Under the pieces are notes generated by a model that was not told the DNA's origin, searched no databases, and was given only the letters and a program-made list of their open reading frames with translations. The translations under genes were made by a program, and so were the position numbers. A stretch of 64,000 nucleotides of DNA from Lasiosphaeris hirsuta. Lineage: Eukaryota; Ascomycota; Sordariomycetes; Sordariales; Lasiosphaeriaceae. Every line of letters starts with the position of its first letter. Position 1 is the stretch's first letter. Below, piece by piece: positions 32,801 through 44,287 of this stretch. The DNA is taken from contig JAUKUA010000005.1 of NCBI GenBank assembly GCA_030549175.1, forward strand, positions 4,092,001 to 4,156,000. Direction: 5' to 3'.

Positions 32801-35287
32801 TTTGTTTGTGGTGGGACTTGGCTTGCTTGAAGCATGTCGGATGATCTATCTGGGGATATGCAGGGTGGGTTCTCGCCGCTGCTTTTTGCAATGGGAGGCC
32901 GGCTGTGTTGAGCGCGGAACGGTGAGTGTTGAGTGGTGAAGTGCAGGATTCAGGGATAGCGACAGACTTGCGTTAGCCGGTTGTGGTGGTGACCTGGCAA
33001 GCTTGGGTGCGGTGTGCAACACTGCCAGTTGTCGGGAAATAAGAAAACCTGGAAGAACCTAGCATTGGGGGTGCATACACAGGATCCGGATCAGCAGCGG
33101 TCTGGGGTGGGAGAGGCGAGCTTCAGAGGGACCTCAAAGCAACGCCAGGAAATACTACCGCGCCGCCTTTCAACACTGTTGATATACGCTGCTAGTTGGT
33201 GGTCGACAAAACGATGGAAGTCAAGTGCATAGGTGCTTCCGGAGAGGTCGAAGGCAAGTCAAAAGTACAGAGAGGCCCATGCCCAAGGTGCAGAAAGGGA
33301 GGTCGAGAGGCCGAAAAGGCGGGGTGGGAAACGAGGAAGGTGGGTGGATGCGCCCCACGACCTCTTTCAAGTCCTCGCCGGCACTCAGACCCACTGAAGC
33401 CCCCCCCCTCCCCCCCCGCCAACCCACAGCCAGCCCACAGGCAATGGAACCTACCTAGGAACCCACCAAAAAGCAAAACGGTTGCCAAAATGTTGCCAAA
33501 TCGAGCGCCGCCAAAATGCAAGCGCCAAGGGCATAAACCCCCCCAAATACCATTCGCATTCTCGACTGGATGCTGTGACAAGCCACCGCCTGCCCTGCCT
33601 TTTGCCTGCTACTATGCAGTAACCTGCTCCTTGACAGCAAAAGTTCAATGCGCCATGCACACTGCATGTACACGTGCCCGTACATACATCTACCCATACC
33701 TGCGCTACCTCACGGATACAATCCCGCTTCCTCGGCCAACACACAGGCTACAACGGGACGGACTAGACACTGGACATGACCGGAGATGCCACAGCGCGAC
33801 TGGTTCGCGCCGCAGAACCCGGGAGCACAGTGGCAGCACTCATGAACCACTGGATATCTTTCGGTAGATCATCGCCGGGTACGAAGCAATCATGGCCAGG
33901 ACGGGTATCCGACATCCGATGAATGGCACTTGAGCTGCCCCTATCCATCATGGCCTTTATTGTTTGATCCCGCTCGTGGAATGGGGGACGCAAGGACGCA
34001 CTTGGAAGGACGCACCGTGGTCCCGTTGTGCTGTTCTCGCCAGTGGACGAGCACCCCGTCCGACTGCGCACATCCCGCCCAGAGTAGCCTGGAACCAAGG
34101 CGCCCCACGGCTGCGCGATCGAATTCGTACCCCCCCGTCCACAGCAACGAGCCAACGCCTGCAATGGGAAGATCACCCTCCCAATATAATTCAAGATTCC
34201 AAACTTGACCCCGGGTTGCGAGCGGCGAGCTTGCCAGCTGCTCAAAAAAGGCGAATTAGCAAAATGCGAAGAGGGCCTGGAGCTGCAGTGGTGTCGGGAC
34301 TCTGTGAATCTGACGCCCTGGACCCTGGACTCTCAGATCCCGCCGTCCACCCCACTCTCTCCGCCCGTCAACCTGGAGGCGCCAAGTTTTCACACGGATG
34401 GTGCTCCCTCGCTCCCTGGTTGCCTTTGTGTGTCGGCTGAGCCACTATTCCGAACCAAGACAGCCTTACCTGGGCCGACGCCCGCGCCAAAGGTACACCA
34501 TGTACGGATGCGCATGCGGATGACACTCGACAACATGTGGGCGGCCTGTGAGAGCGTGCTTCGCTGCCGCGCCGTCCTGCCCAATCACGAAATTAGAGGC
34601 AATCCCGCGCTGATGCCTTGGGTCGGTGAGTTCCAGGGAGCCATCACACTCGCTGTGGATGCTTGTCTAGCTCTTGGCTGCCCAGTCAGCGAAGGCAAGG
34701 CTGCCACCAGCCTACGCGGGACTCGGGAGGGTCCTGGGGTGTATAATATACACGTCTTCCATGGCGGGAACTGATCGCCATCCTCCCCTCCAGTTTCCAA
34801 TCGTCGTTGTAACCCTCCTTTCTGCTTTGTTTTGTCCCTTTGTTAGGCTTGGCGCCCTGTGTATGTACGACTACAGTAAGTGGCTCGGTTGGTTTCCTGC
34901 GCTGTGCGTTGTCGTTTCAAGGGTTCTTATCTCGGCGAGGGACCGGAGCTCGTCGATCGCTTCTAGAACATATTTTCCGCCACCGCCCAGCCATCTGGGG
35001 CCGGCCAGCCGGGGCTCTAGAATCCCCATCTCGAAATAGCCCCTGACCCCTTTATTCTGCTCTTTGTCTCCTCGAGATTGCCGAGTCCTTGACTCACGTA
35101 GAAACTCAGACAGATATCTCTTGGTTCCCTTTCGGCAATTTCCTCCATCTCCTCCCCTCCCATTTACCGACAAGCCATTCCCATTCCGTCCGTTTCGATA
35201 GCTCGCCCAACACACCGCTCGATCGCAAGGGTTCTTGCGCCTTCGAAACACCGACCCATATTGCGCGACAGCGGACTGCCTGCCATC
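29867..35287. other. 5.4-kb gene-poor region
   Basis: No gene can be supported. Several frames exist (for example 31601-32101 minus, 33196-33867 plus, 34205-34774 plus) but they are low in complexity or start at non-ATG codons, and none shows a domain. Pyrimidine-rich and homopolymer patches occur (G11 at 32191-32201; C-rich at 33399-33418). The right end contains the leader of the calpain gene. A non-coding RNA or small decayed genes could be hidden here. Confidence 0.5.
32191..32201. repeat. Poly-G, 11 nt
   Basis: A run of eleven G in the gene-poor region. Confidence 0.85.
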
Positions 35288-38200
35288 ATGCACGGCTATT
35301 CTTCGTCGTCTGACACAGACGATGAATACAGCTATCGCAAGCACAAGGGGACGGTGCCAGCAACGACGGCCTCGAACGATGCCAACAAGAAAAAGAAGAA
35401 GCGAAAGCTGCCGCCGCAACAGAGCATCAACCGCATATGGAAACGATTCAGCAACAAGAGGTTTAACAAGGCACTAGCCGTCCTCCCCTTCGATCCTGTT
35501 CTGCCACCGACTATTTCCGAGCGTTCCAACGAGCTGCTCAGCGCCGGCTACGAGCGCGCTGCCGAGGAATGTCGTCGAAAAGTCAGAAAAATCATACAAG
35601 AATGCAGGAGGGTCAATATGCGCTACCGGGACCCCGGTTGGGATCTTGTAAGTGCTGTCCCGGTGTTGTTTGGAGTCCGCTTGCGCTCTGTTCTGTGGGC
35701 CAGCTCCGTCTAGTCGCAGGGCAACCCGCATGTCGCTGCCGTTGGGGTACCTACCACCTATGGGCCGCCACGCAGCGCGATTGATGTGTGGATCACTGGC
35801 TGACGTACCTTCGTACCTATAATAGGATTGGGATTTGAAGATGGAAAAGGGCCACTGTCTGAATACCCTGGGTCGCACAAAGTTCGACCTCAGCATGTCA
35901 AACATGCTGAACCCGAGCTCCGTTGTGCCAAAAGCTGTCAAACGAGTTCACGAGGTATTCGAGAAGCCGACTTTTATGGGCAAGATCAGCGGCTCCGATG
36001 TCAAGCAGGGCAGTCTGGGTGACTGCTGGCTGATGGCCAGCCTGTCGGGATTGGCTAACGTGGATGACGGCATCAAACGCATCTGCGTCGAGTATGACAC
36101 GAGAATCGGCATTTATGGCTTCGTCTTTTACCGAGGTGGGTTCAATATGCCGAGTGCTGGGTTTGTGTCGCACCAAATTCACTGCTAACGCTGATGCAGA
36201 CGGCGAGTGGATCTACTCCATCATTGATGACAAGTTGTACCTGAAGTCGCCATGCTGGGATTCTCCAAGCATGCAACGCGACCTGCTACAGCAGATCGAC
36301 CGCGAGGATGTCGAGCGCGTCTACCGCAAAACATACCAAACAGGGTCCAAGGCCCTCTTCTTTGCGCAATGCAAGGACCAAAACGAGACATGGGTGCCGC
36401 TCATTGAGAAAGCCTATGCGAAGGCTCATGGCGACTACGCATCTCTGTCTGGTGGGTGGATTGGCGAGGGATTGGAAGATCTCTCCGGCGGTGTCACGAC
36501 AGAGCTCCTTGCGTCCGACATTCTCGACCTAGACGGCTTCTGGGACAACGAAATCAGCAGAGTCAACGAAGAGTTCCTCTTCGGATGCAGCACAGGTTTA
36601 TTGGATGGTGGCTATGGCGACCGCGATGGCATTTCCGAAGGCCACGCCTACGTCGTCATGGAGGCCAAGACACTCAAAAACGGCACAAAGCTTCTCAAAT
36701 TAAGGTGAGTCTGGAACAATGAACCGTTGTGTCATGCAGCACTGACTCTGTCTTCTAGAAACCCTTGGGGTAAGAACAAGAAGGGAATTTGGGAAGGCGC
36801 CTGGTCCGACGGCTCGAAGGAGTGGACGACCGAGGTGCAGGAGGAACTTGGCCACCAATTCGGCAGCGACAGCGTCTTTTGGATCTCGTACGAGGACCTC
36901 CTTCGCAAGTACCAGCACTTCGATCGCACGCGTCTCTTCCGCGACCCGGATTGGAGGTGCTGCCAGAGGTGGATCGGCGTTGAGGTGCCGTGGAAGCCAC
37001 AATACAACGAGAAGCTCCACATTCGGTTGACCCGCGAGTCTCCGCTCGTGCTGGTATTGAGCCAACTTGACAACCGGTACTTCAAGGGGTTGACCGGGCA
37101 GTACTCTTTCAGGCTCCAGTTCCGGTTGCACGAGCAAGATCGACCCGACCCCGAGGATTACATCGTCCGCAGCCATGGCAACTACCTGATGGACCGATCT
37201 GTTTCCATCGAGTTGCCTTCCATGCTTCCTGGAAACTATAGCGTTTTTATCAGCGTGGTTGCGGAGCGCGACACCAAGGTTTCCAGCATTGAGGAGGTCG
37301 TCAAGCGAGAGTGCAAGGAACGCGCCGAGAACGAGAAGCTCGCCCAAGTCGGCTATGCCTATGACCTCGCCCACAGCAAAGCCGCTGCCCATCTCGAGGC
37401 GGTTAAGAAGCTGCGTAAGAGGTCTGACCAGAAGAAGGCCAGCGATGCACGTGTCAAGGAGCGGCATCGTCTCTGGGAGAAGCGCCACCTCAACCGCGAG
37501 ATCACTAAGAAGCAGGGCCGCAAGAACAACCAGAAGCTTGAGGCTAAGTCGGCAGCGCGCGAGGAGAAGAGGCGCAAGGCAGAGGAGCTGAAGCCAAAGG
37601 ACAAGGCCGTGCAGACCGAAGATCCTGCCAAGGAAGAGGGGAAGCAAGATGATGAGCCGGCAGCAACGACCCCAGAGCCTGACGCCAAGAGAGACGAGAA
37701 GGTAGTTGACGAGCCCAAACCTGCCGCTGAGACAAAGGACGAAGGGAAGCCAGACGATGAAGCCAAGCCCAAGGAGGAGAAGGACGAGAAGACAGACGAG
37801 GCGAAGTCAGAGGACAAGCCGCAATCCAAGGATGAAAAGGAAGGTGACAAGAAGGTTGAAGATGGCTCCGACTCCAAGACTGATAAGAAAGATGAGGCCA
37901 AGAAAGAGGACGAAAAGGCTACAGATGAGTCGGACCAAAAGAGAGATGCCGCCGAGGGTGAGAACAAGGGCGCCGAGGATGAAACACCTGAGGGCACCCC
38001 TATTCCTACACCTGCCGAAACACCTGCCGGGTCTCCTTCCGTAGAAAAGACAGAGGATCAGGCTTCTGAGGAACCCAAGGGCAAGTCTGAAGACAAAACT
38101 AAAGAAGGGTCGGAAGATAAGAAGGACGACCCCTCTGCTGATAAATCCGATGCCAAGTCTGGAGAGAACTCGGAAAAGGCTGACGTTCCTGCCGAGAAGT

Positions 38201-39213
38201 CTGAGGACAAGCCTAAAGAGAATACTGAGGACAAACCCGAGAAGTCTGAGAAGCCCGAGGAGAAGCCCGAGGAGAAGCCCGAGGATAAGCCCGAGGAGAA
38301 GACCACAGACGGGAAAGAAGCTGCGCCTTCCGACAAGCAGGCCGAACAAAAGTCCGAGGAGAAGACCGATGACAAGAAGGTCGACAACTCAGACGACAAG
38401 GCAAAGGGGCAAGAAGATGAGACCGCATCCGCGGGTAGCTCCGAGTCCTCGGGTAGCCCAAAGGACACACCCAAGAGCGACGCATCGTCGACACCTGCCA
38501 CAGACGGCAAGGAGAAGGAGAAGGTACCCGTGCCGCCTGTCGATGCCTCCAAGGTGTCGGGCGGACCACCACCGGCGCCCGCCACCACAGCCCCGAAGCC
38601 GACTCCACCGCCGCCCAAGCCAAGCTCAACAGCCAAAGCCCCGCCAGCGAAGAAAGCCCCCAACATGTACGTCACTTCAGACGGTGAATCCAGCGCCTCG
38701 CCGATCGAGGAATGGGAGGAGCTGTACAGCAGTGACGATATGACGCGCAAGCCGCGGATGACTGCCCCGCCCCCACCTGGCACCGCCGTCGTGAGTAAAT
38801 ATCGCGATGAAACCGACGATGACAAGGGCCCCGACCCGTGGAACGCCATCTGCGTTGTCGGCCTGCGTGTGTACTCCAAGGACGAGGATCTGGAGTTGCG
38901 TATCGTCATGGAGGGCGGTGAGCTAGAAGAGGGTGGCATGGGCGAGAAGGGCGGAGTTGACATTGACAATGCCCAAGCCAACGCCGGTGGCGCCCGGGGT
39001 CGCAAAGACAAGAAGGAAGAAGACGATGGCGCGTATGAAGGTGACAGTGAGGTTGACAAGAAGGCGAGGAGGGAGAAGAAGAAGAGAGATGGCGGCGGGA
39101 GCGGCTCCGAGTCGGAAAAGGACGATGGCCGCGCTTCATATCCCGTCATCGTGCAGAAGGGCGGCAAGGGCGAGGATGAGTATGAGAGTGCCGCCGAACC
39201 CCCGAAGGAGTAA
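35288..39213 (+). CDS. Calpain-family cysteine protease with long charged C-terminal tail
   Basis: Exons are 35288-35647, 35826-36135, 36200-36704 and 36759-39213 (introns 178, 64 and 54 nt), giving 1209 aa. The N-terminus is Ser/Asp- and Lys-rich. The calpain (C2) core runs from about residue 120 to 430 with the full triad: Cys187 in QGSLGDCWLMASL, His372 in SEGHAYVVMEAKTL, and Asn393 in KLRNPWGKNKKGIWEGAWSD. A calpain-type beta-sandwich region (about 445-560; WIGVEVPWKPQYNEKLHIRL, GNYSVFISVVAERD) follows. From about residue 565 to the end the chain is Lys/Glu/Asp/Pro-rich, with a basic coiled section then highly repetitive acidic repeats (EKPEEKPEEKPEDKPEEK) and a Pro-rich stretch. This tail is more than half of the protein and is probably disordered. 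The protease is expected to be active in the cytoplasm; substrates are unknown. Confidence 0.92.
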
Positions 39214-40121
39214 ATCCCCCCCAAGGACTCGTGGACGACAAATACTCCCTGATTTTTTGACAGGACAGCATGATTTTGCCGCGACTTGCACGATTGTTGA
39301 TGGTGTTTGGCGACACAAGAAAGAGGCCCGACACCCACGAGTTGAATGATTTTCGCATAGAATGCGCTGGTATTTTTGTAACGCATTCTAAGGTACGCAT
39401 TTGCACTGCATCTAGACGGACGTCGCGGACTAGGATACCATTTTGTTGCGAGTGTTCACACCCCCCATGACTGGAGCCGGACTCTGGAGCGTCATTGTAT
39501 ACACTCTTCTCTGCCTCCCTTTGATTGGGCCTGTAGCACACGAGGGATTTTCCCACTCATATTCAGTTTGATATCCATCATCAGTATTCGTCGCTTTGAT
39601 CGTATTTCTTTCCAAGTCGTATTTGGTCATTTGGAGCGTAGGGTTCCTGGCGTCCGGTAGGTTGTTCGTGAGTGTTGGTGGTGTGGCTTACGTTGGATAC
39701 CGTTTTAATGTGTAGCGACTGAATGGGACTTGATCCTGGTGAAATTTGGTTTTTTAGTTGTGTCGTGCTACGTGATGCTTTGAAGCTGTGGTGGTGTCCC
39801 GAAGTGTGCATGGCAAGGGGGCCATGAGGGTGAAAAGAGGGTGAGACATCCACTCAGCAACGAACCTTCAAGTTCCCCTTCCGCCATTGCCGCCATATCA
39901 CCGAGATGCAGGGGAGGAGTTTAGAAACGTTGTGCTTATGGTGACGTTCAAGCCAATTAACCGCCGCCAGAAATGTCATACAAGTCCACAATCGTACAAA
40001 CAATACAATCCGCAAATATCTGATACAAACTCAGCGCCTGGATATCACAACCGCCGCCCAGCCTTGAGCCCCGTCCCGTGGTATCATTTCCGCCATATCA
40101 TAACCTCATTCCGTCCTCCCC
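39214..40121. other. Intergenic between convergent genes
   Basis: About 900 nt holding the 3' ends of the calpain gene and the small membrane protein gene. No supportable coding sequence. Confidence 0.5.
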
Positions 40122-40499
40122 TTAGTTGATCTTCTTCTGCCCCGCCGCCTTCACATTCCGCGCCTGCACTTGGCCCTGCTGCGTGAAGCGCAGGTAGGCA
40201 TACCCGCCGGCCGCAATAACGCCCAGAATAACGATATTGCCTAGTACACCGTTAGCACCTGCACCCGGATCCGTGATAAGAGGTAAAAGGGGGAACCTAC
40301 CAGCGACAAACTTGCCCAGCCCGCCCACGACGTCGAGCACGCCCTGGAAAATTTCGGCGATGAAGGCAAAGAAGCCGACGAACAGGTGCGTGATGCCCGC
40401 GAAAAAGGATGACACGATGGCGTAGATGCCGCCGATCAGCGAAGCGAAGAGCTCGTAGATGGAGGCGACGAAGTCGGAGACGGCGGATGTGATTGCCAT
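40122..40499 (-). CDS. Small hydrophobic fungal protein, function unknown
   Basis: Exons on the minus strand are 40499-40301 and 40240-40122 (intron 60 nt, GTAGG to TAG), giving 105 aa. The N-terminal two thirds is a series of amphipathic and hydrophobic helices (SLIGGIYAIVSSFFAGITHL, FVGFFAFIAEIFQGVLDVVG). After the splice comes a clear membrane segment, NIVILGVIAAGGYAYLRF, and a basic tail ending KAAGQKKIN. The intron is a multiple of three and has no stop, so a retained form would be 125 aa. Small proteins of this look are widespread and unnamed in ascomycetes, but I do not recognise a named family. Confidence 0.75.
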   Translation of the reverse strand: MAITSAVSDFVASIYELFASLIGGIYAIVSSFFAGITHLFVGFFAFIAEIFQGVLDVVGGLGKFVAGRFPLLPLITDPGAGANGVLGNIVILGVIAAGGYAYLRFTQQGQVQARNVKAAGQKKIN

Positions 40500-41142
40500 T
40501 TTTACAGTATTTTAGTACTGAGTTTTAGGTGAGGTGTTGTGATTTTGTGGAGATTTTTTTAGTGGTAGTTTGGTAATGTGGTGGAATAAGAGGTGTGCTA
40601 TCGCATGTTTATATGTTGGGCGCATGGGATGTGAGGTGGGTGGTGGTGATGACGTCAGTGGGATCAAGCTGTCAACAATGGATCGACAGCCAGGTTTGGA
40701 GCTTGTGCGGTGCGCCTGCAAACAGAACAATGACACCTCCAGGCGGAGTGCTTTCTCCGGCTTCGTGAAACGCCTTGTTTTTTTTTGGTTTTTTTTTTGG
40801 CGCTATGAAAGGGCTCAGGCAGCCCCAAGCAGCTTGGGCCAAGTTTACCCTGCAATGACGTTGCACATACACACAGACTTCAGCGTGAACCAGCCGGAGC
40901 CTTCAGCCCAAATAATTACGATTAAATAATAATGCTACGATTGGCGCCGCGTCCGCGTCCGCCTACGAGTGGTCTAAATCTACATTTGTCATCCATTCAT
41001 TTCCCACCAGATGCGGCAGGCTCTGCTGCCGACTTATCTTGGACCGTATCCCCGCCCTGAGAAGACGCGTGCAGTGCTGCTGGATTGCTGCCCGCTGCTT
41101 GAGCGGCTGGCTCAACCTCAGGCTCTGTAGCCTCACGGCCCG
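40500..41142. other. Intergenic, nothing recognised
   Basis: About 640 nt upstream of the small membrane protein gene and downstream of the protease-like gene, with a T-rich run near 40778-40799. No gene is seen. Confidence 0.5.
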
Positions 41143-43394
41143 CTACTCTATTGTTCTTGCTGACTTCGCAATGGACTCCGGTTCTGCTGCGTCCAGTGAT
41201 GCCGACAGATCTGGGAGGTCTGTCTTGTCTGCCTCGTCTGCTTGACCGTCGGTTACTGTCTGGGCATCTGTTAGTACAGCCGTGACGGCCTCCTGCGCTG
41301 GCGAGATTGGCGGGATTGGCGGCACCAGCAGCTTTGGCGGACCAAATGACGACACCCAAAGGCCCCTTTCAGCTCTTTTAGGGATTGGCGGTGCCTTTAC
41401 ATCCACTAACACTAGAGTCTCTGCCTGCTCACCACTCAAAGTCTCCGTCAATTCTGTGAGGTTATTCTCAACCTCTCCAAATCCCGAAACCCCACCCTCC
41501 GTTTCGCAATCCGCAGCCGAAACCGGTCCCCGCCGCGTCGACGGTCTTGAACACTGAGCCGGCAAGGAAAGAGGCTTGGGGGGCGCCCTGCCCTCCTCAG
41601 CCGCTTCTGCGTCTGCGTCCTCTTCCTGGATGGCAGGAAGCCCGACCCGCCTCGCCATATGCGGGCCGATGCCGCCGCTCATCATCACGATATATGGTTC
41701 CGAGTCGGAGCCCGAAGATTCGCTCAGCTCCACGACCGCTAGCCTCTTTCTCTGCCGCCGCTTGTGTATCCCCAGAGCTGCAAACACAAGGCCGAGGATC
41801 AGCGCTACCGCGCCAAGTGCTGAGAACACGCCGATGACGATGCTCTGCCAGTATGGCGGATCTGTATCAACGTTGGCAGCTGCTGTTGGAGCTGGATATT
41901 TGGGGTCAGTCATAGTCTCGCTGTCGGGGGCTTCCAACGGGGGAGTATCGCATTCTTCGTGCTTGCAGTCTTCCTCGCAAGACCCGGTGGCACAGTACAG
42001 CTTGGAAGACGGGACGTGCGCCGCATAGCTCTCAAAAGTGATGATGCTGGATGTTCTCGACGGGTTTGACGTGGCAGCAGATGCATACTTGACAGGTGCG
42101 AGGGCTATCTCGTGGTTGGCAACGTCAAAGACCAAGTAGGAGCGCCGCAGAAACGAGCTTCCGAGGATGAAGTAGGTTGCTGTCGAGGCCGCCATCCCTT
42201 TTGGAAGGCCATTTTGGAGGCCAAAGAGACACGTGTTGTCTTGCTCATGGAGCTCCCCCCAAGATGAAGCTCCCTCAAACTTCTCCATGTATGCGGCTTG
42301 AGTTACCACCAGGTCGGCGAGGCTCACACTCAATACTGGACCCCAAGACCCCTCGAGCTCAAAGAAGAACTTGGCCGAATCATCTCTCTCGGCGTCCTCG
42401 CAGTCAATCACAACACGCTTCAACGTCTCGTTCCAAGTCGCCCCTGACAAGGCCATAATATCATCCACTATGCTCGGCGGGAGATAAGAAAGCGTTTCGG
42501 CGGGATTGATGCTCACGATGACTGGGAGATCGGTGAGCTCCAGAGTGGACATGATAGACTCGGAACTGCTGTGGTTGACACGATCGATAACTACGTTGAA
42601 GGAGCCGGCGTAGGCGTTTGGGCGGGATGCTTTGAGCCGAGATAGATCACCCACATATTTCGACTCATCAATGGCGCCAAAGAGCAGGTTCCCTGATAAG
42701 CCCTCGGGGTCGTCGAGCCAGATACTGTATGCCGACGTGATGGCCTTGCCGGATGAGACGATGCGGTCCATAAAGGCGTCAAGATGACCGAATGCGTCGT
42801 TGGACCCGAGCCCTAGTACCCCTACAGCCTGAGAGCTAGATGTAGTGAGGTCTATAGGGTGGTCTTCCATCTCGAGGTCACCCAACACCAACCTATCGGT
42901 GAAGCTTTTGCCATCCGTCCAGATCTCATATGCGTGTCTGTGGGAAACCCGAGTTGAGTTGGCATCCGAATATGTCGTTGAGGCCGAGCTGTTGTCTAAG
43001 AGGCTGGCATCAGCACCCACGGAATTAGAACACGAAGGGTGCTAAACTTACAGGTGCCCCAGATACAAGGAGACCGCTCTATGTGCGGATCTCTATCACG
43101 ATAACCTATGTAGAAATCTGGCTGACACATGTTTGCGTCAGTGCTCATCACCCACGAGTCGGCAGTCGACGTCGAGATGACGAGCTCGAGCGGCTGGCCA
43201 GGGGTGCCGACGGTGGCGTTGACAACGTAGGCATATCCGGCCGATGAGATGGCGACAGATGAGATCGCGGGGGCGATATCTCGGCGGGAGAATGGAAGCA
43301 GGAGGGGGGAGGCGGTCGTTGTGACACAGAGGAAAGCCCCGAGAACGGCGGCCGAGAGAGCCATCAGGCGACGGCCCGGCGTCATGGCTGCCAT
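41143..43394 (-). CDS. Pepsin-like membrane protein lacking both catalytic aspartates
   Basis: Exons on the minus strand are 43394-43052 and 42995-41143 (intron 56 nt), giving 731 aa. It begins with a signal peptide (about 1-29, LMALSAAVLGAFLCVTTTAS). A two-lobed A1 (yapsin/OpsB-like) fold follows: lobe 1 starts YVVNATVGTPGQPLELVIST, lobe 2 contains INPAETLSYLPPSIVDDIMA and GSSFLRRSYLVFDVANHEIA. Where active enzymes have DTG, this protein has STS (74-76). Where they have D[ST]G before TTLSYLP, it has NPA (278-280). Both active-site Asp are therefore missing. A Cys-rich linker (CATGSCEEDCKHEEC), one membrane helix (QSIVIGVFSALGAVALILGL, extended to about 28 residues) and a KRRQRKR stop-transfer precede a disordered cytoplasmic tail of about 200 residues. 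It is likely a cell-surface or secretory-pathway binding or scaffold protein rather than a protease. Confidence 0.85.
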
Positions 43395-44287
43395 GGTCGC
43401 GTCGAGTGGTGGGGGTGAAGGCGCTATCGCGAACCGAGTGTTGCGTTCATGGCTCCCAGAACCAGTCAAGCACGCGACGGCGAGATATTTACACGGAAGT
43501 AGAGAAAGACATCGGGAAAGGAGACGAGATGTCAGGCAACAAGAGAAAAAGCTCTCGATGGCAGTATTGAGTGCTAATGAGCCTTCACTCCACCCAACCA
43601 CCAATGGTTACTCTGGCTAATCAAGCTAGAATCACGATCCATTGAGCTTGTGTCCTTTCAGGACTAGGAGCTGGCCAAGAGCTACCAAAGGTGGGCCTGA
43701 ACTGGGCCATTGACAAATTCCAGCCTCACCCCACCGCAAACGAACCAGCTTGGACTAGCCGTCGAACCTTGGGGGGAGTGGATAGAATTGCCAACCGAAA
43801 TGGCGCCCAAAACGGCGATATATCCTTTCAGAGAAGCTTCCTCCTAGAGTTGCGTCTTTGCCCTCCCCTGAGGTGGTGAGAGAGAGGGTCATCCATGGAG
43901 AGGGGGTTTAGACCTATGCAAATTTGATCTGGCAAATTTGATCTGGCACTGGCTTGGAATTAGCTGCTTGAGAGGAATTATTTCCTTGGGAGCATTTGTT
44001 GGGTTTGCTGAAAAGCTGTGACGCTAATCCTGAGCTTGTAAGGGTCAAGGTTGCACTGGGAATTGACTGCTTGCATGGGTTCGAGATTGATTGAGCTGGG
44101 GAATGGTGCACGGACCCCACAATACCCCGCGGGTGTTTGGCAGCTTGAACTCGGCAACCCCACACGAGCATCAACCAGCATCCAGTGTTTCAGCTGCCTA
44201 ACGCCCAACGCCCATGGACGCCAAATTCAACGTCGTGCTCCAAGTCGCCACCGTCATCTTCATAACCCTCCCGCAAGTACCTTCGAG
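43395..44287. promoter_or_regulatory. Divergent intergenic region, protease-like gene and twinfilin
   Basis: About 890 nt shared upstream region. Near 43921-43948 the string CAAATTTGATCTGGC is tandemly repeated (AAATTTGATCTGGC twice). No further elements can be assigned. The open frame upstream of the twinfilin ATG is probably 5' UTR. Confidence 0.4.

Noticed and set aside
33196..33867. 223-codon plus-strand frame
   Set aside because: Pro/Lys/Arg-rich low complexity over a C-rich region, with no domain or splice structure.
34205..34774. 189-codon plus-strand frame
   Set aside because: Starts at TTG, shows no domain, and overlaps other open frames of similar quality.
38058..39386. 442-codon open frame antisense to the calpain tail
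   Set aside because: It is fully explained as a shadow of the Lys/Glu/Asp/Ser-rich codons on the plus strand; its own protein is Ser/Leu/Gly-rich low-complexity sequence.
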